Shown here piece after piece: positions 41,727 to 52,201 of a stretch of DNA of 64,000 nucleotides (the stretch's first letter is position 1; each line of letters starts with the position of its first letter). The translations under genes were made by a program, and so were the position numbers. The notes below the pieces were generated by a model. That model was not told the origin of the DNA and did no database searches. It worked only from the letters and a program-made list of their open reading frames with translations. This DNA comes from Erythrobacter aureus (lineage in GTDB: Bacteria > Pseudomonadota > Alphaproteobacteria > Sphingomonadales > Sphingomonadaceae): positions 2,520,501-2,584,500 of the forward strand of contig NZ_CP031357.1 of NCBI RefSeq assembly GCF_003355455.1, read 5' to 3'.

Positions 41727-43256
41727 ATGGATATCCGCGCCGCAGAAATCTCCAAGGTCATCAAGGACCAGATCGCCAATTTCGGTACCCAAGCCGAAGT
41801 CAGCGAAGTCGGTACCGTGCTGTCGGTGGGTGACGGTATTGCCCGCATCCACGGCCTCGACAACGTCCAGGCCGGCGAGATGATCGAATTCGCCAACGGC
41901 GTTCAGGGCATGGCGCTGAACCTCGAAGCCGACAATGTCGGTGCCGTTATTTTCGGTTCCGACCAGGAAATCGGCGAAGGCGACAGCGTAAAGCGCACCA
42001 ACACCATCGTGGACGTCCCCGTCGGCAAAGGGCTGCTCGGCCGCGTGGTCGACGCTCTCGGTAATCCGATCGACGGCAAAGGCCCGATCGAAACCACCGA
42101 ACGGCGCCTGGTCGAGCAGAAGGCTCCCGGCATCATCCCGCGTGAATCGGTCAGCGAACCGGTGCAGTCGGGCCTCAAGGCCATCGACGCCCTCGTTCCT
42201 GTTGGCCGCGGCCAGCGCGAACTGATCATCGGCGACCGCCAGACCGGCAAGTCCGCCGTCGCGATCGACACCTTCATCAACCAGAAGGAAGTCAACGCTT
42301 CGGACGATGAAGGCAAGAAACTCTACTGTATCTACGTCGCCGTCGGCCAGAAGCGCTCGACGGTCGCGCAGATCGTCAAGCAGCTCGAAGAAAACGGCGC
42401 GATGGAATACACCATCGTCGTCGCCGCGACCGCTTCGGAGCCCGCTCCGCTGCAGTATCTCGCGCCCTACACCGGCGCCGCGATGGGCGAATTCTTCCGC
42501 GACAACGGCATGCACGCGGTGATCGTGTACGACGACCTTTCGAAGCAGGCCGTCGCCTACCGCCAGATGTCGCTGCTGCTGCGTCGTCCTCCGGGCCGCG
42601 AAGCCTATCCGGGTGACGTGTTCTACCTCCACAGCCGCCTGCTCGAGCGTGCGGCCAAGATGAACAAGTCGCAGGGTGGCGGCTCGCTGACCGCGCTGCC
42701 GATCATCGAAACGCAGGCAGGCGACGTGTCGGCTTACATTCCAACCAACGTGATCTCGATCACCGACGGCCAGATCTTCCTCGAAACCGACCTGTTCTAC
42801 CAGGGCATCCGTCCGGCGATCAACGTCGGCCTGTCGGTCAGCCGTGTGGGCGGTGCCGCCCAGACCAAGGCGATGAAGAAGGTTTCGGGCTCGATGAAGC
42901 TCGACCTCGCGCAGTATCGCGAAATGGCTGCCTTCGCTCAGTTCGGCTCGGACCTCGACGCCGCGACGCAGAAGCTGCTCAACCGCGGTGCGCGCCTGAC
43001 CGAGCTGCTCAAGCAGCCGCAGTTCTCGCCGATGCCGTTCGAAGAGCAGACCGTGTCGATCTTCGCCGGCACCAACGGCTATATCGACGAAGTGCCGGTC
43101 GACCGCGTGACCGACTACGAGGCCCAGATGCTGAGCTTCATGCGTGCCGAACACGCCGATGTGCTCGAAGAGATCCGTACTACCGGCAAGTTCGAAGACG
43201 ACACCAAGAACAAGGTCGTCGACGCGCTCAAGACCTTCGCCAAGCAGTTCGCCTAA
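41727..43256 (+). CDS. atpA: F1F0 ATP synthase alpha subunit
   Basis: A 509-residue alpha subunit with the P-loop GDRQTGKS at 169-176 and the family stretch PGREAYPGDVFYLHSRLLER. It forms the alpha3beta3 ring and holds the non-catalytic nucleotide sites. It lies 12 bases after atpH. Base use is biased to C/G-ending codons, as expected for high expression. Confidence 0.98.
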   Translation: MDIRAAEISKVIKDQIANFGTQAEVSEVGTVLSVGDGIARIHGLDNVQAGEMIEFANGVQGMALNLEADNVGAVIFGSDQEIGEGDSVKRTNTIVDVPVGKGLLGRVVDALGNPIDGKGPIETTERRLVEQKAPGIIPRESVSEPVQSGLKAIDALVPVGRGQRELIIGDRQTGKSAVAIDTFINQKEVNASDDEGKKLYCIYVAVGQKRSTVAQIVKQLEENGAMEYTIVVAATASEPAPLQYLAPYTGAAMGEFFRDNGMHAVIVYDDLSKQAVAYRQMSLLLRRPPGREAYPGDVFYLHSRLLERAAKMNKSQGGGSLTALPIIETQAGDVSAYIPTNVISITDGQIFLETDLFYQGIRPAINVGLSVSRVGGAAQTKAMKKVSGSMKLDLAQYREMAAFAQFGSDLDAATQKLLNRGARLTELLKQPQFSPMPFEEQTVSIFAGTNGYIDEVPVDRVTDYEAQMLSFMRAEHADVLEEIRTTGKFEDDTKNKVVDALKTFAKQFA

Positions 43257-43286
43257 GCCCACGAGACACGAAGATAGGGAGCCGAA

Positions 43287-44159
43287 ATGGCTAGCCTCAA
43301 GGAACTCAAGGGCCGGATCAACTCGGTCAAATCGACCCAGAAGATCACCAAGGCCAAGCAGATGGTCGCGGCGGCCAAGTTGCGCCGTGCGCAGGCGGCT
43401 GCCGAAGCCGCGCGTCCCTATGCCGAACGGCTGGCGGGCGTGATGGCCTCGCTCGCCGGCAAGGTGAGCGGCGACAGCGCACCCAGGCTGCTTCAGGGCA
43501 CCGGTTCGGACAAGCGCCACCTGCTGGTCGTGGTCAACACCGACAAGGGCCTGTGCGGCGGTCTCAACGCCAATATCGTCAAGGCCGCCAAGGCCAAGGC
43601 ATCGAAGCTGATCGGCGAAGGCAAGGACGTCACCTTCTACCTCGTGGGCAAGAAGGGCCGCGCCCCGATCAAGCGCGACTACGCTGAGCGGATCGAAAAG
43701 CACTTCGATACCTCGAACGTGCGTCAGCCGGGTTTCGAGGAAGCCGAGACCATTGCCGACGATCTGATCGAACGTTTCGAGAAGGGGGAATTCGACGTCG
43801 CCCACCTCGTCTACCCGATCTTCAAGTCGGCGCTGGCGCAAGACCCGACCGTCGACCAGCTGATCCCCGTCCCCTCGCCCGAAGGCGAAGGCACCGGCGG
43901 CGATGCCGTGGTCGAATATGAGCCGGGCGAAGAGGAAATTCTCGAGGAGCTGCTTCCGCGCTACGTCAAGACGCAGCTATTCGGTGCGCTGCTGGAACGC
44001 GAAGCCTCCGAACAGGGCGCCTCGATGACCGCGATGGACAATGCCACGCGCAATGCGGGCGATCTCATCAACAAGCTGACGATCCAGTACAACCGCAGCC
44101 GCCAGGCCGCGATCACCACCGAACTCATCGAAATCATTGCCGGCGCCGAAGCGCTGTAA
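43287..44159 (+). CDS. atpG: F1F0 ATP synthase gamma subunit
   Basis: A 290-residue gamma subunit, the rotor shaft. The N-terminal helix SLKELKGRINSVKSTQKITK and C-terminal helix SMTAMDNATRNAGDLINKLT are conserved. Near residue 205 there is a Pro/Gly/Glu-rich loop (SPEGEGTGGDAVVEYEPGEE) of the kind alphaproteobacterial gamma subunits carry. Confidence 0.97.
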   Translation: MASLKELKGRINSVKSTQKITKAKQMVAAAKLRRAQAAAEAARPYAERLAGVMASLAGKVSGDSAPRLLQGTGSDKRHLLVVVNTDKGLCGGLNANIVKAAKAKASKLIGEGKDVTFYLVGKKGRAPIKRDYAERIEKHFDTSNVRQPGFEEAETIADDLIERFEKGEFDVAHLVYPIFKSALAQDPTVDQLIPVPSPEGEGTGGDAVVEYEPGEEEILEELLPRYVKTQLFGALLEREASEQGASMTAMDNATRNAGDLINKLTIQYNRSRQAAITTELIEIIAGAEAL

Positions 44160-44170
44160 GGACTATCGAC

Positions 44171-44533
44171 GTGAAAAATCTCGCCCTCATCCTCCCCCTT
44201 GCCCTGCTCGCCGCTTGCGGCGAAGAGCCCGCTGCCGAACCTGTTCCCGAACAGGTCGTCTCGCCCGAACCCGCCAATACGCCGCCGGCACCGGACGAAG
44301 CCCTGTTCAAAACGGTCTTTGCCGAAACCTGCGAAGGCGCGGAACCCGTCAGTGTCGCCATGTGCAAGCGTGCCATGGGATCCGATGTCGTGAGCTGCGA
44401 ATTCGGTTTGGGCGACGATGAATACATGCGCAACAAGGCGCAGCTTGAAGTCAATGAAGACAGCACCGGCTGGAACCTCGCCGATGCCGCCGCCATCTGC
44501 GCCGAACACGGCGCCACCCTCGCAGACTCCTGA
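44171..44533 (+). CDS. Small lipoprotein encoded inside the ATP synthase operon
   Basis: A 120-residue protein with a lipoprotein signal (LILPLALLAACGEE), a Pro/Glu-rich linker and a compact domain with four Cys (ETCEGAEPVSVAMCKRAMGS, VVSCEFGLG, AAAICAEHG) that may form two disulfides. It starts with GTG 44171, 11 bases after atpG, and ends 18 bases before atpD, so it must be co-transcribed with them. The family is not recognised and no link to ATP synthase is proven. Confidence 0.8.
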   Translation: MKNLALILPLALLAACGEEPAAEPVPEQVVSPEPANTPPAPDEALFKTVFAETCEGAEPVSVAMCKRAMGSDVVSCEFGLGDDEYMRNKAQLEVNEDSTGWNLADAAAICAEHGATLADS

Positions 44534-44551
44534 GCCAGTAGGATAGATATC

Positions 44552-46009
<1,458 letters not shown>

Positions 46010-46013
46010 GAAC

Positions 46014-46271
46014 ATGGCTCTCCACTTCGAACTCGTCACGCCGGCCAAGCTGGTCCGCTCCGAAGACGTCCACATGGTGGTCGTTCCGGGCGCGGAAGGC
46101 GAATTCGGCGTGCTCGAGGGCCATGCGCCCTTCATGTCGACGATCCGCGACGGTGCGGTGCAGGTCTACAAGACCGACGGCGCCGCCCCGGAAACCATCG
46201 AGGTTCGCGGCGGCTTCGCCGAAGTCGGCGACAAGGGGCTGACGGTCCTTGCCGAACACGTCGAGAGCTAA
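46014..46271 (+). CDS. atpC: F1F0 ATP synthase epsilon subunit, short form
   Basis: An 85-residue protein with only the N-terminal beta-sandwich of epsilon (HFELVTPAKLVRSEDVHMVV, then GEFGVLEGHAPFMSTIRDGA). The two C-terminal helices that inhibit ATP hydrolysis in other bacteria are missing. Short epsilon subunits are known in alphaproteobacteria, where the zeta subunit can take over inhibition. A strong terminator follows. Confidence 0.95.
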   Translation: MALHFELVTPAKLVRSEDVHMVVVPGAEGEFGVLEGHAPFMSTIRDGAVQVYKTDGAAPETIEVRGGFAEVGDKGLTVLAEHVES

Positions 46272-46297
46272 GGCTTCTCCGCCATAGCAGACAAGTG

Positions 46298-46334
46298 AAG
46301 GGCGGCCCTGCGCAGGGCCGCCCTTCGTCGTTTT
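46298..46334 (+). terminator. Terminator of the atp operon
   Basis: A perfect 13-bp stem (46298-46310 with 46313-46325) with a 2-base centre is followed by CGTCGTTTT. It lies 26 bases after the atpC stop. Confidence 0.85.
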
Positions 46335-46423
46335 GCTGGCGCTATTGATCCGCTCGGCAACCGATAATTAACCACGAGATGCGAGGGACTGCTCGCAATC
46401 ACGGTGGGGGTACGGTCGGACAG

Positions 46424-47926
46424 ATGACGGCGATGAGCCTTGATAGGGCGGATTCCACGCCCAAGTCCGGAGCATCGCGTGGCGCGTTGTGGCTCGTCGC
46501 CCTGTTGACCTTGGGCGCGCTTGTGGTGCGCCTTCCCTTCCTGGGCGATCACAACGCCGATCTCGACGAACAGCTATATGCGCTGATCGGCAGCCAGATG
46601 CTGCAAGGCCAACTGCCTTTCGTCGATCTGTGGGACCGCAAACCCTTCGGCCTGTTCCTGCTATTTGGACTGGCCGATGCGAGCGGTCTGCCCGCCCCCT
46701 GGTCCTATCAGCTCATGGCGACGGGTTTGATCGTGATCGGCGCCCTGCTGCTGCGCCGCCTGGCGCTGCTCCTTGTCGATAGGGGCACCGCGACGGTGGC
46801 GGCTCTTCTCTATATCGTTCTGATGACGATCTACGGGTCGCACTCGGCCCAGACAGAAGCGTTCCACGTGCCTGCCATGCTCGCCATGGCGCTGCTGGTG
46901 CGCGATATCCGGCATCCCAATGCGCTGAGGCGCGCCTGGTTCGCAATGCTGATCGGCGGGCTGGCCCTGCAGGTGAAATACACTGTCTTCCCGCAATGCG
47001 TTTTCTTCGGCCTGTGGGCGCTTTGGGGCCGATATCGCGCGGGACGCACGCTATCTCAGCTAGTAGCGATCGCCGCCGGTTTCGCAGCGCTCGGCCTGCT
47101 TCCTACGATAGGGGTCGGCCTGTTCTACCTTGCCATCGGTGGGTGGGAAGAATTCTGGTTCGCCAATTTCGTCAGCTTCTTCTTGCGCGAGCCTGCTCCT
47201 ATGGGGCGCTTCGCCGACGATTACGCGATCTTCCTGCTTCCGCTGATGGCCTTGAGCATAGCGGGCCTTTACACTCGCTTCCGGATGAAGGTGGCCGAGA
47301 ATGGCCTCACCTACACTTTCTTCTGGGGCATGTTGGGGGCAACGCTTGCAACGGTCTTCCTGCCATCGACCGTCTATGCCTATTACTTCGCCGCATTGGT
47401 CCCGGCGGTGTTGCTGGTAGCGCTCCCCTTTCTCGACGGACGCGGCCCGTTGGGGATGGCTCCGCTGCTCGCTGCGATGATCGCCAGCGCTGGCCTTCTT
47501 TACCTTCCCCAACGGTTCGAGGCTTCGCAGAGCCACCGCGCCGCGATGGAAAAACTCGTTGCGGCCATCCGCCCCCATGTCGACAGCAACAGCGCGTGTT
47601 TATGGGTCTTCGACGGCCCAACGGCGCTGTACACGGCCACGGAGAGCTGCCTGCCGACGAGGCTGATTTATCCAGACCACCTCAACAATGCGCTCGAACG
47701 TGGTTCGCTCGGCCTGCTACAGATCGACGAGGTCCGTCGCATTCTCGGCACACGCCCGACGGTGATAGTCACGGCTGACCGGCCCTTCACGGTCCAGAAC
47801 GAACAGGTTCTCGCCCATGTCCAAACCGCTCTGTCGCGCGGCTATGTCGTCATCGCCGAACAGCGTATCCATGATCGCGGCCTCAGGGTCTGGTTGCGAC
47901 GCGATCTGATGGGCAGTAGCCGTTGA
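46424..47926 (+). CDS. GT39/ArnT-like membrane glycosyltransferase
   Basis: About 500 residues with roughly ten membrane helices. The first periplasmic loop has the family acid pair in LPFLGDHNADLDEQLYALIG, followed by FVDLWDRKPFGLFLLF. Such GT-C enzymes move a sugar from a polyprenyl carrier to a lipid or protein in the periplasm. The C-terminal 110 residues are soluble. ATG 46424 was chosen; 46433 is possible. Acceptor unknown. Confidence 0.82.
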   Translation: MTAMSLDRADSTPKSGASRGALWLVALLTLGALVVRLPFLGDHNADLDEQLYALIGSQMLQGQLPFVDLWDRKPFGLFLLFGLADASGLPAPWSYQLMATGLIVIGALLLRRLALLLVDRGTATVAALLYIVLMTIYGSHSAQTEAFHVPAMLAMALLVRDIRHPNALRRAWFAMLIGGLALQVKYTVFPQCVFFGLWALWGRYRAGRTLSQLVAIAAGFAALGLLPTIGVGLFYLAIGGWEEFWFANFVSFFLREPAPMGRFADDYAIFLLPLMALSIAGLYTRFRMKVAENGLTYTFFWGMLGATLATVFLPSTVYAYYFAALVPAVLLVALPFLDGRGPLGMAPLLAAMIASAGLLYLPQRFEASQSHRAAMEKLVAAIRPHVDSNSACLWVFDGPTALYTATESCLPTRLIYPDHLNNALERGSLGLLQIDEVRRILGTRPTVIVTADRPFTVQNEQVLAHVQTALSRGYVVIAEQRIHDRGLRVWLRRDLMGSSR

Positions 47927-47994
47927 TCGACAAGGGGTTGCCGCCCACTTCAACAAACGGCACATAGTCTCTCGAAAAATCGGGAGACACGACC

Positions 47995-50112
47995 TTGAAA
48001 CTCGCATCCGCGCTGGCCATGGCGGCTGTCATGACGCTTGCAACCAACACGCCCGCCATCGCGCAGGATGGCATTCCCGGCCCCGAGGAAGACAGCTACA
48101 TCTGGCTCGAGGAGGCCCGCAGCGATCGGGCGCTGGATTGGGTCCGCACAGAAAACGAGCGGACGATGGAATTGCTGGCGGGCGACTCTCGTTTCGAAGC
48201 CGTCAAGGCCGAAGCGCTGGCGATCTACGACAGCGAGGACCGGATTCCCTATGTCTCGATCCGCCCGGATGGCCTGTATAATTTCTGGCAGGATAAGGAG
48301 AACCCGCGCGGTCTGGTGCGCCGTACCACGCTGGAAAGCTACCGCAGCGACAATCCGGCATGGGAAACCGTGCTCGATGTCGATGCCCTGGCGGAGGCCG
48401 AGGGGCGCGAGTGGGTTTACAAGGGCTATCAATGCCTGCCGCCCGAAGAACGCCTGTGCATGGTCGCCCTGTCCGACGGAGGCGAAGATGCCACCGTGCT
48501 GCGCGAATTCGACATGGCGACCGGGAGCTTCGTCGAGAATGGCTTCGTGCTCGATGAAAAGAGCCAGGGCGGTGTCCAGTGGGTGGACAAGGACACGCTG
48601 CTCGTCAGCCGCGATTTCGGCGAAGGTACCCTGACCGAAAGCCAGTATCCACGCACCACCCGCGTCTGGAAGCGCGGCACATCGATCGAGGAGGCGCAGG
48701 AAATCTGGCGCGGTGAGGAGACCGACGTATGGTCGGGCGCCACGCTGCTGCGCGACCATACCGGCACTGCCCATGGCTACTATGCCTTCCGCGCGGTCAG
48801 TTTCCACGAGACCGAGTATTACTGGCAGCATGATGGGGAGTGGCTGCGGCTGGACATACCGCTCAAGGCCTCTCCCTATGGGCTGATCGATGGGCAGCTC
48901 TTGTTCTCGACCGATGTGGACTGGGAAGCGCAGGGGCAGACCTTCCCCGCCGACGCGCTCGTCTCGGTCGATCTGGAGGAATTCAAGGTCGATCCCAACG
49001 GCGCGGCCAAGACGCTGGTCTGGGCGCCCGAGGACAAGCAGACCAAACAAGGGGCGGCGAACACCAGCGAAAGCCTTTACGTCAGCCTGCTGGACAATGT
49101 CCGCGGGCGCGTGCTCAAATTCGATCATGTCGACGGAGAGTGGGTATCGAGTGAAATCGGCCTGCCCGACAATTCGACCGTGGGCGTGGTTGCCGCGTCC
49201 GACAGCTCTGACGAAATCATGTATTCGGTCACGGATTTCCTGACACCCTCGACGCTGTACTATGCGGATGGCAGCGGCGCGCCCGACATCATCAAGACTT
49301 CGCCCAGCTATTTCGATGCGCAGGGCATGGAAGTCGAACAGTTCGAGGCGACCAGCGCGGACGGGACGAAAATTCCCTATTTCCTCGTCAAGCCCAAGGG
49401 CATGGTGATGGACGGGACCAATCCCACGCTGCTGACCGGCTACGGCGGCTTCCAGGTCCCGCGCCTGCCCTCCTATCTCGGTTCGATCGGCAAGATCTGG
49501 CTCGAGCGCGGCGGGGCCTACATCCTCGGCAATATGCGCGGCGGTGGTGAATTCGGCCCCGGCTGGCACCAGAGCGCGATTCGCGAGAACAAGCAGCGCA
49601 CCTGGGACGACTTCATTGCCATCGCGGAAGACGCGATCGCACGCGGCATCACGTCGCCTGAGCACCTGGGCATTCAGGGCGGTAGCCAGGGCGGTCTGCT
49701 GGTCGGCACGGCCTTCACCCAGCGGCCCGAGCTGTTCAATGCGGCGATCGTGCAGATCCCGCTTTTCGACATGCTGCGCTATCACCTAATCGGACGCGGC
49801 GCATCTTGGACCGGCGAATATGGCGATCCGCGCGTGGACGAACAGCGCGCCTGGATCGAGCCCTATTCGCCCTATCAGAAGCTGCTCGAAGGCAAGGATT
49901 ATCCCGCCCCGTTCTTCTGGGCCTCGACCGCCGACGACCGGACGCATCCCGCCCATGCCCGCAAGGGCGCGGCGCGCGTCAAGGAACTCGGGCAGGACTA
50001 TTTCTATTTCGAGGATATGACCGGTGGCCATTCGGGCGGCGTCGACAATGAACAGCGCGCCAAGATCCAGGCACTGCAGATGATCTATCTGCTCCAGCGG
50101 CTGGCGGACTGA
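47995..50112 (+). CDS. Prolyl oligopeptidase family serine peptidase, exported
   Basis: A 705-residue protein with a signal peptide (ALAMAAVMTLATNTPAIAQ), a beta-propeller region (about 60-410) and a hydrolase domain with Ser564 (GGSQGGLLVG), Asp648 (TADDRTHPAH) and His679 (GGHSGG). It should cleave short proline-containing peptides in the periplasm. It starts with TTG 47995 preceded by GGGAGA. Length and order of domains are typical of the S9A family. Confidence 0.93.
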   Translation: MKLASALAMAAVMTLATNTPAIAQDGIPGPEEDSYIWLEEARSDRALDWVRTENERTMELLAGDSRFEAVKAEALAIYDSEDRIPYVSIRPDGLYNFWQDKENPRGLVRRTTLESYRSDNPAWETVLDVDALAEAEGREWVYKGYQCLPPEERLCMVALSDGGEDATVLREFDMATGSFVENGFVLDEKSQGGVQWVDKDTLLVSRDFGEGTLTESQYPRTTRVWKRGTSIEEAQEIWRGEETDVWSGATLLRDHTGTAHGYYAFRAVSFHETEYYWQHDGEWLRLDIPLKASPYGLIDGQLLFSTDVDWEAQGQTFPADALVSVDLEEFKVDPNGAAKTLVWAPEDKQTKQGAANTSESLYVSLLDNVRGRVLKFDHVDGEWVSSEIGLPDNSTVGVVAASDSSDEIMYSVTDFLTPSTLYYADGSGAPDIIKTSPSYFDAQGMEVEQFEATSADGTKIPYFLVKPKGMVMDGTNPTLLTGYGGFQVPRLPSYLGSIGKIWLERGGAYILGNMRGGGEFGPGWHQSAIRENKQRTWDDFIAIAEDAIARGITSPEHLGIQGGSQGGLLVGTAFTQRPELFNAAIVQIPLFDMLRYHLIGRGASWTGEYGDPRVDEQRAWIEPYSPYQKLLEGKDYPAPFFWASTADDRTHPAHARKGAARVKELGQDYFYFEDMTGGHSGGVDNEQRAKIQALQMIYLLQRLAD

Positions 50113-50120
50113 CAAGAGCC

Positions 50121-50149
50121 GCGGAGGGGGCCGGACCGGCGCCCTCCGC
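50121..50149. terminator. Hairpin after the prolyl oligopeptidase gene
   Basis: GCGGAGGG (50121-50128) pairs with CCCTCCGC at 50142-50149, with further G/C pairing inside and one mismatch. There is no T run, so termination may need Rho; the hairpin could also protect the 3' end. Confidence 0.4.
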
Positions 50150-50226
50150 CTGTTCCAATTTAACGCTTCGGCAATCGACGCGGCCTATGTCCGCGCGAGA
50201 AGGGGTCGCATCCGACGATTTCACGC

Positions 50227-50484
50227 ATGGAGATGCGAACTACAATGACCAGCCTAGTCCATAAACCCCGGATTGCCGTTAGCGAGGCCGCCATTCTGCG
50301 AGGCGAGCGTATAGAGGACATCGCCTGCACGATCGTCGATGTTTCGAGCGACGGCTTTCGGCTGACGGTCCCGCGCGGCATACCCTGCGGCGGCGGTTAT
50401 CGTCTCAGCTACGGGGGCGAGGAACACGGAGTGGTCATTCGCTGGGCATCGCTTGGTGAAGCGGGTGGCCAGTTCCTCGACTGA
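50227..50484 (+). CDS. PilZ-like small protein
   Basis: An 85-residue protein. The core RGERIEDIACTIVDVSSDGF matches the PilZ pattern in which D/N-x-S-x-x-G binds cyclic di-GMP, but the usual RxxxR motif upstream is not clear, so binding is uncertain. ATG 50227 or 50245 could be used. Together with the GGDEF protein at 10.6 kb it suggests cyclic di-GMP signalling. Confidence 0.65.
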   Translation: MEMRTTMTSLVHKPRIAVSEAAILRGERIEDIACTIVDVSSDGFRLTVPRGIPCGGGYRLSYGGEEHGVVIRWASLGEAGGQFLD

Positions 50485-50493
50485 CGATCGAAC

Positions 50494-50775
50494 TTAGCGT
50501 GGCCCCCGGGTCGGCGCATGGAAATCGGGCGGCTTGTCGGCCACCCATCGCACGAATTTCGCAATCGATGGGTGGGCGAGCAGCGCTCCTCGATCTTCGC
50601 CTATCCGCGCCAGTTCGGCATTGCTGAAATTGGCGTGGATCGCACGGTGGCAGATCGGATGTACCGGCACCGTCACACGCCCCTTCTTTGCCTTCGGCAC
50701 CGGGTGATGATGCTGGACCTTGCGACCCAACCGGCGTTCGCACAACCAGCAGGCGGGATCTACCGGTTCGCTCAG
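50494..50775 (-). CDS. HNH endonuclease-like protein (start codon unusual)
   Basis: About 93 residues with an HNH-type zinc fold: CWLC near the N-terminus, HHHPVPKAKKG, and PICHRAIHANFSNAEL. Gene-like starts are TTG 50745, which would cut off the first zinc Cys (50751), and CTG 50775, which keeps SEPVDPACWLC, overlaps the glmU stop as CTGA and follows AGGAG and AAGGG. I give the longer form. Nuclease activity is inferred from the fold only. Confidence 0.7.
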   Translation of the reverse strand: MSEPVDPACWLCERRLGRKVQHHHPVPKAKKGRVTVPVHPICHRAIHANFSNAELARIGEDRGALLAHPSIAKFVRWVADKPPDFHAPTRGPR

Positions 50776-52139
50776 CCCTTCTTCTCCTTCTCCGCCGCTT
50801 TCTTCTTTTTCATCGCGTCGTGGAAGCGGTCGGCCCAGCCGGGCTTCACCACCTGATCGCCGCGCACCACGCGCAGGTCGCCATCGCCGACATCCCGGCT
50901 GACCGCGCTGCCCGCGGCGACGATCGCGTCCGCCCCGATCCGCACCGGGGCGATGAGCGCGCTGTTCGAGCCGATGAAGGCACGCTCGCCGATCACGGTC
51001 TTGTATTTGAAATAGCCGTCGTAATTGCAGGTGATCGTACCCGCGCCGATATTGGCGCCCGCCCCCACCTCGGCATCGCCGAGATAGGTCAGATGATTCG
51101 CCTTGGCGCCTTCGCCCAGCGTGGCTTTCTTCATCTCGACGAAATTGCCGACCTTGCTGTCTTTCTCCATCACCGCGCCGGGCCGCAGGCGGGCGTAGGG
51201 GCCGACCGAGCAGCCTTCACCCACGCTGGCGCCTTCGAGATGGCTGAACGCGCGAATGGTCGCGCCATCGGCCACGCTGACACCGGGACCGAAGACGACG
51301 TTGGGCTCGACCGTCACATCGCGGCCCAGTTCGGTGTCCCAGCTGAAAAACACGGTCTCGGGCGCTTTGAGCGACGCGCCGCCAGCCATCGCTTCCTCGC
51401 GCTTGAGCGCCTGCCATTGTGCCTCGGCCACGGCCAGCTCGGCGCGCGAGTTGATTCCCGCAACCTCATCGGCGTCGGTCTCGATCACCTTGACCGTGTC
51501 GCCCCGCGCAATCGCCCCTGTCGCAACGTCGGGCAGATAATATTCACCCTGCGCGTTGTCGTTGCCGACCGCGTCGAGCAGCGGCCACATGTCGTCCGAA
51601 TGCGCCACGATCAGGCCCGAATTGCACAGGTCGCAGGCGCGTTCCTCGTCATTCGCGTCCTTGTATTCGACCATCTTGGCGACTGTGCCGTCCGAATCGG
51701 CGATGATGCGGCCATAGGCGAGGGGATCGGCGGGACGGAAACCGAGAACCGCGACCTTGGCCCCTTCGTCGAGCGCCGCGATGAGCCGGCGCACGGTATC
51801 GGCGCGGACCATCGGGCAATCGCCGAAGCAGACCAGGATATGGCCGGAGAATCCTTCGAGCGCCGCGCGTGCCTGCAGGGCCGCATGCGCCGTACCCAAT
51901 TGCGGTTCCTGAAGCGCGGTTGTCACGCCCCGGTCGGCCAGCGCCGCGTCCAACTGTTCGCGTTTGTCGCCGACCACGACCACGGTACGCTTGAGATCGA
52001 GCTCGGCGAAACTGTCGAGTAGGTGCAGCAGCATCGGATGCCCCGCAATCGGGTGGAGCACCTTGTGCAGGTCGCTTTTCATGCGAGTGCCCTTGCCCGC
52101 GGCAAGGATGATGGCGGCGAAATCGCGGTTCGTGTTCAT
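50772..52139 (-). CDS. glmU: Bifunctional UDP-N-acetylglucosamine pyrophosphorylase / glucosamine-1-phosphate N-acetyltransferase
   Basis: A 455-residue enzyme making UDP-GlcNAc for peptidoglycan and lipid A. The uridyltransferase half has LAAGKGTRMKSDLHKVLH at about 13-30; the C-terminal half is a left-handed beta helix with hexapeptide repeats and the acetyltransferase stretch GAGTITCNYDG. The C-terminus is Lys-rich (MKKKKAAEKEKKG). ATG 52139 is chosen by alignment to the family start. It is divergent from gph. Confidence 0.97.
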   Translation of the reverse strand: MNTNRDFAAIILAAGKGTRMKSDLHKVLHPIAGHPMLLHLLDSFAELDLKRTVVVVGDKREQLDAALADRGVTTALQEPQLGTAHAALQARAALEGFSGHILVCFGDCPMVRADTVRRLIAALDEGAKVAVLGFRPADPLAYGRIIADSDGTVAKMVEYKDANDEERACDLCNSGLIVAHSDDMWPLLDAVGNDNAQGEYYLPDVATGAIARGDTVKVIETDADEVAGINSRAELAVAEAQWQALKREEAMAGGASLKAPETVFFSWDTELGRDVTVEPNVVFGPGVSVADGATIRAFSHLEGASVGEGCSVGPYARLRPGAVMEKDSKVGNFVEMKKATLGEGAKANHLTYLGDAEVGAGANIGAGTITCNYDGYFKYKTVIGERAFIGSNSALIAPVRIGADAIVAAGSAVSRDVGDGDLRVVRGDQVVKPGWADRFHDAMKKKKAAEKEKKG

Positions 52140-52201
52140 GACGAAGCGCCTTGCCACCAATCGCTTGCAGTTTGAAGGACCATCCTTCACCGCTTTCGCC
52201 A

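Noticed and set aside
41064..43841. A 925-codon open frame on the minus strand across atpH, atpA and part of atpG
   Set aside because: It is the antisense of highly conserved genes with C/G-ending codons, which removes stop codons from that frame. The translation has no recognisable domain.
46014..46271. AtpC as a truncated, broken gene
   Set aside because: Short epsilon subunits without the C-terminal helices are a known alphaproteobacterial form, and the terminator sits right after the stop.
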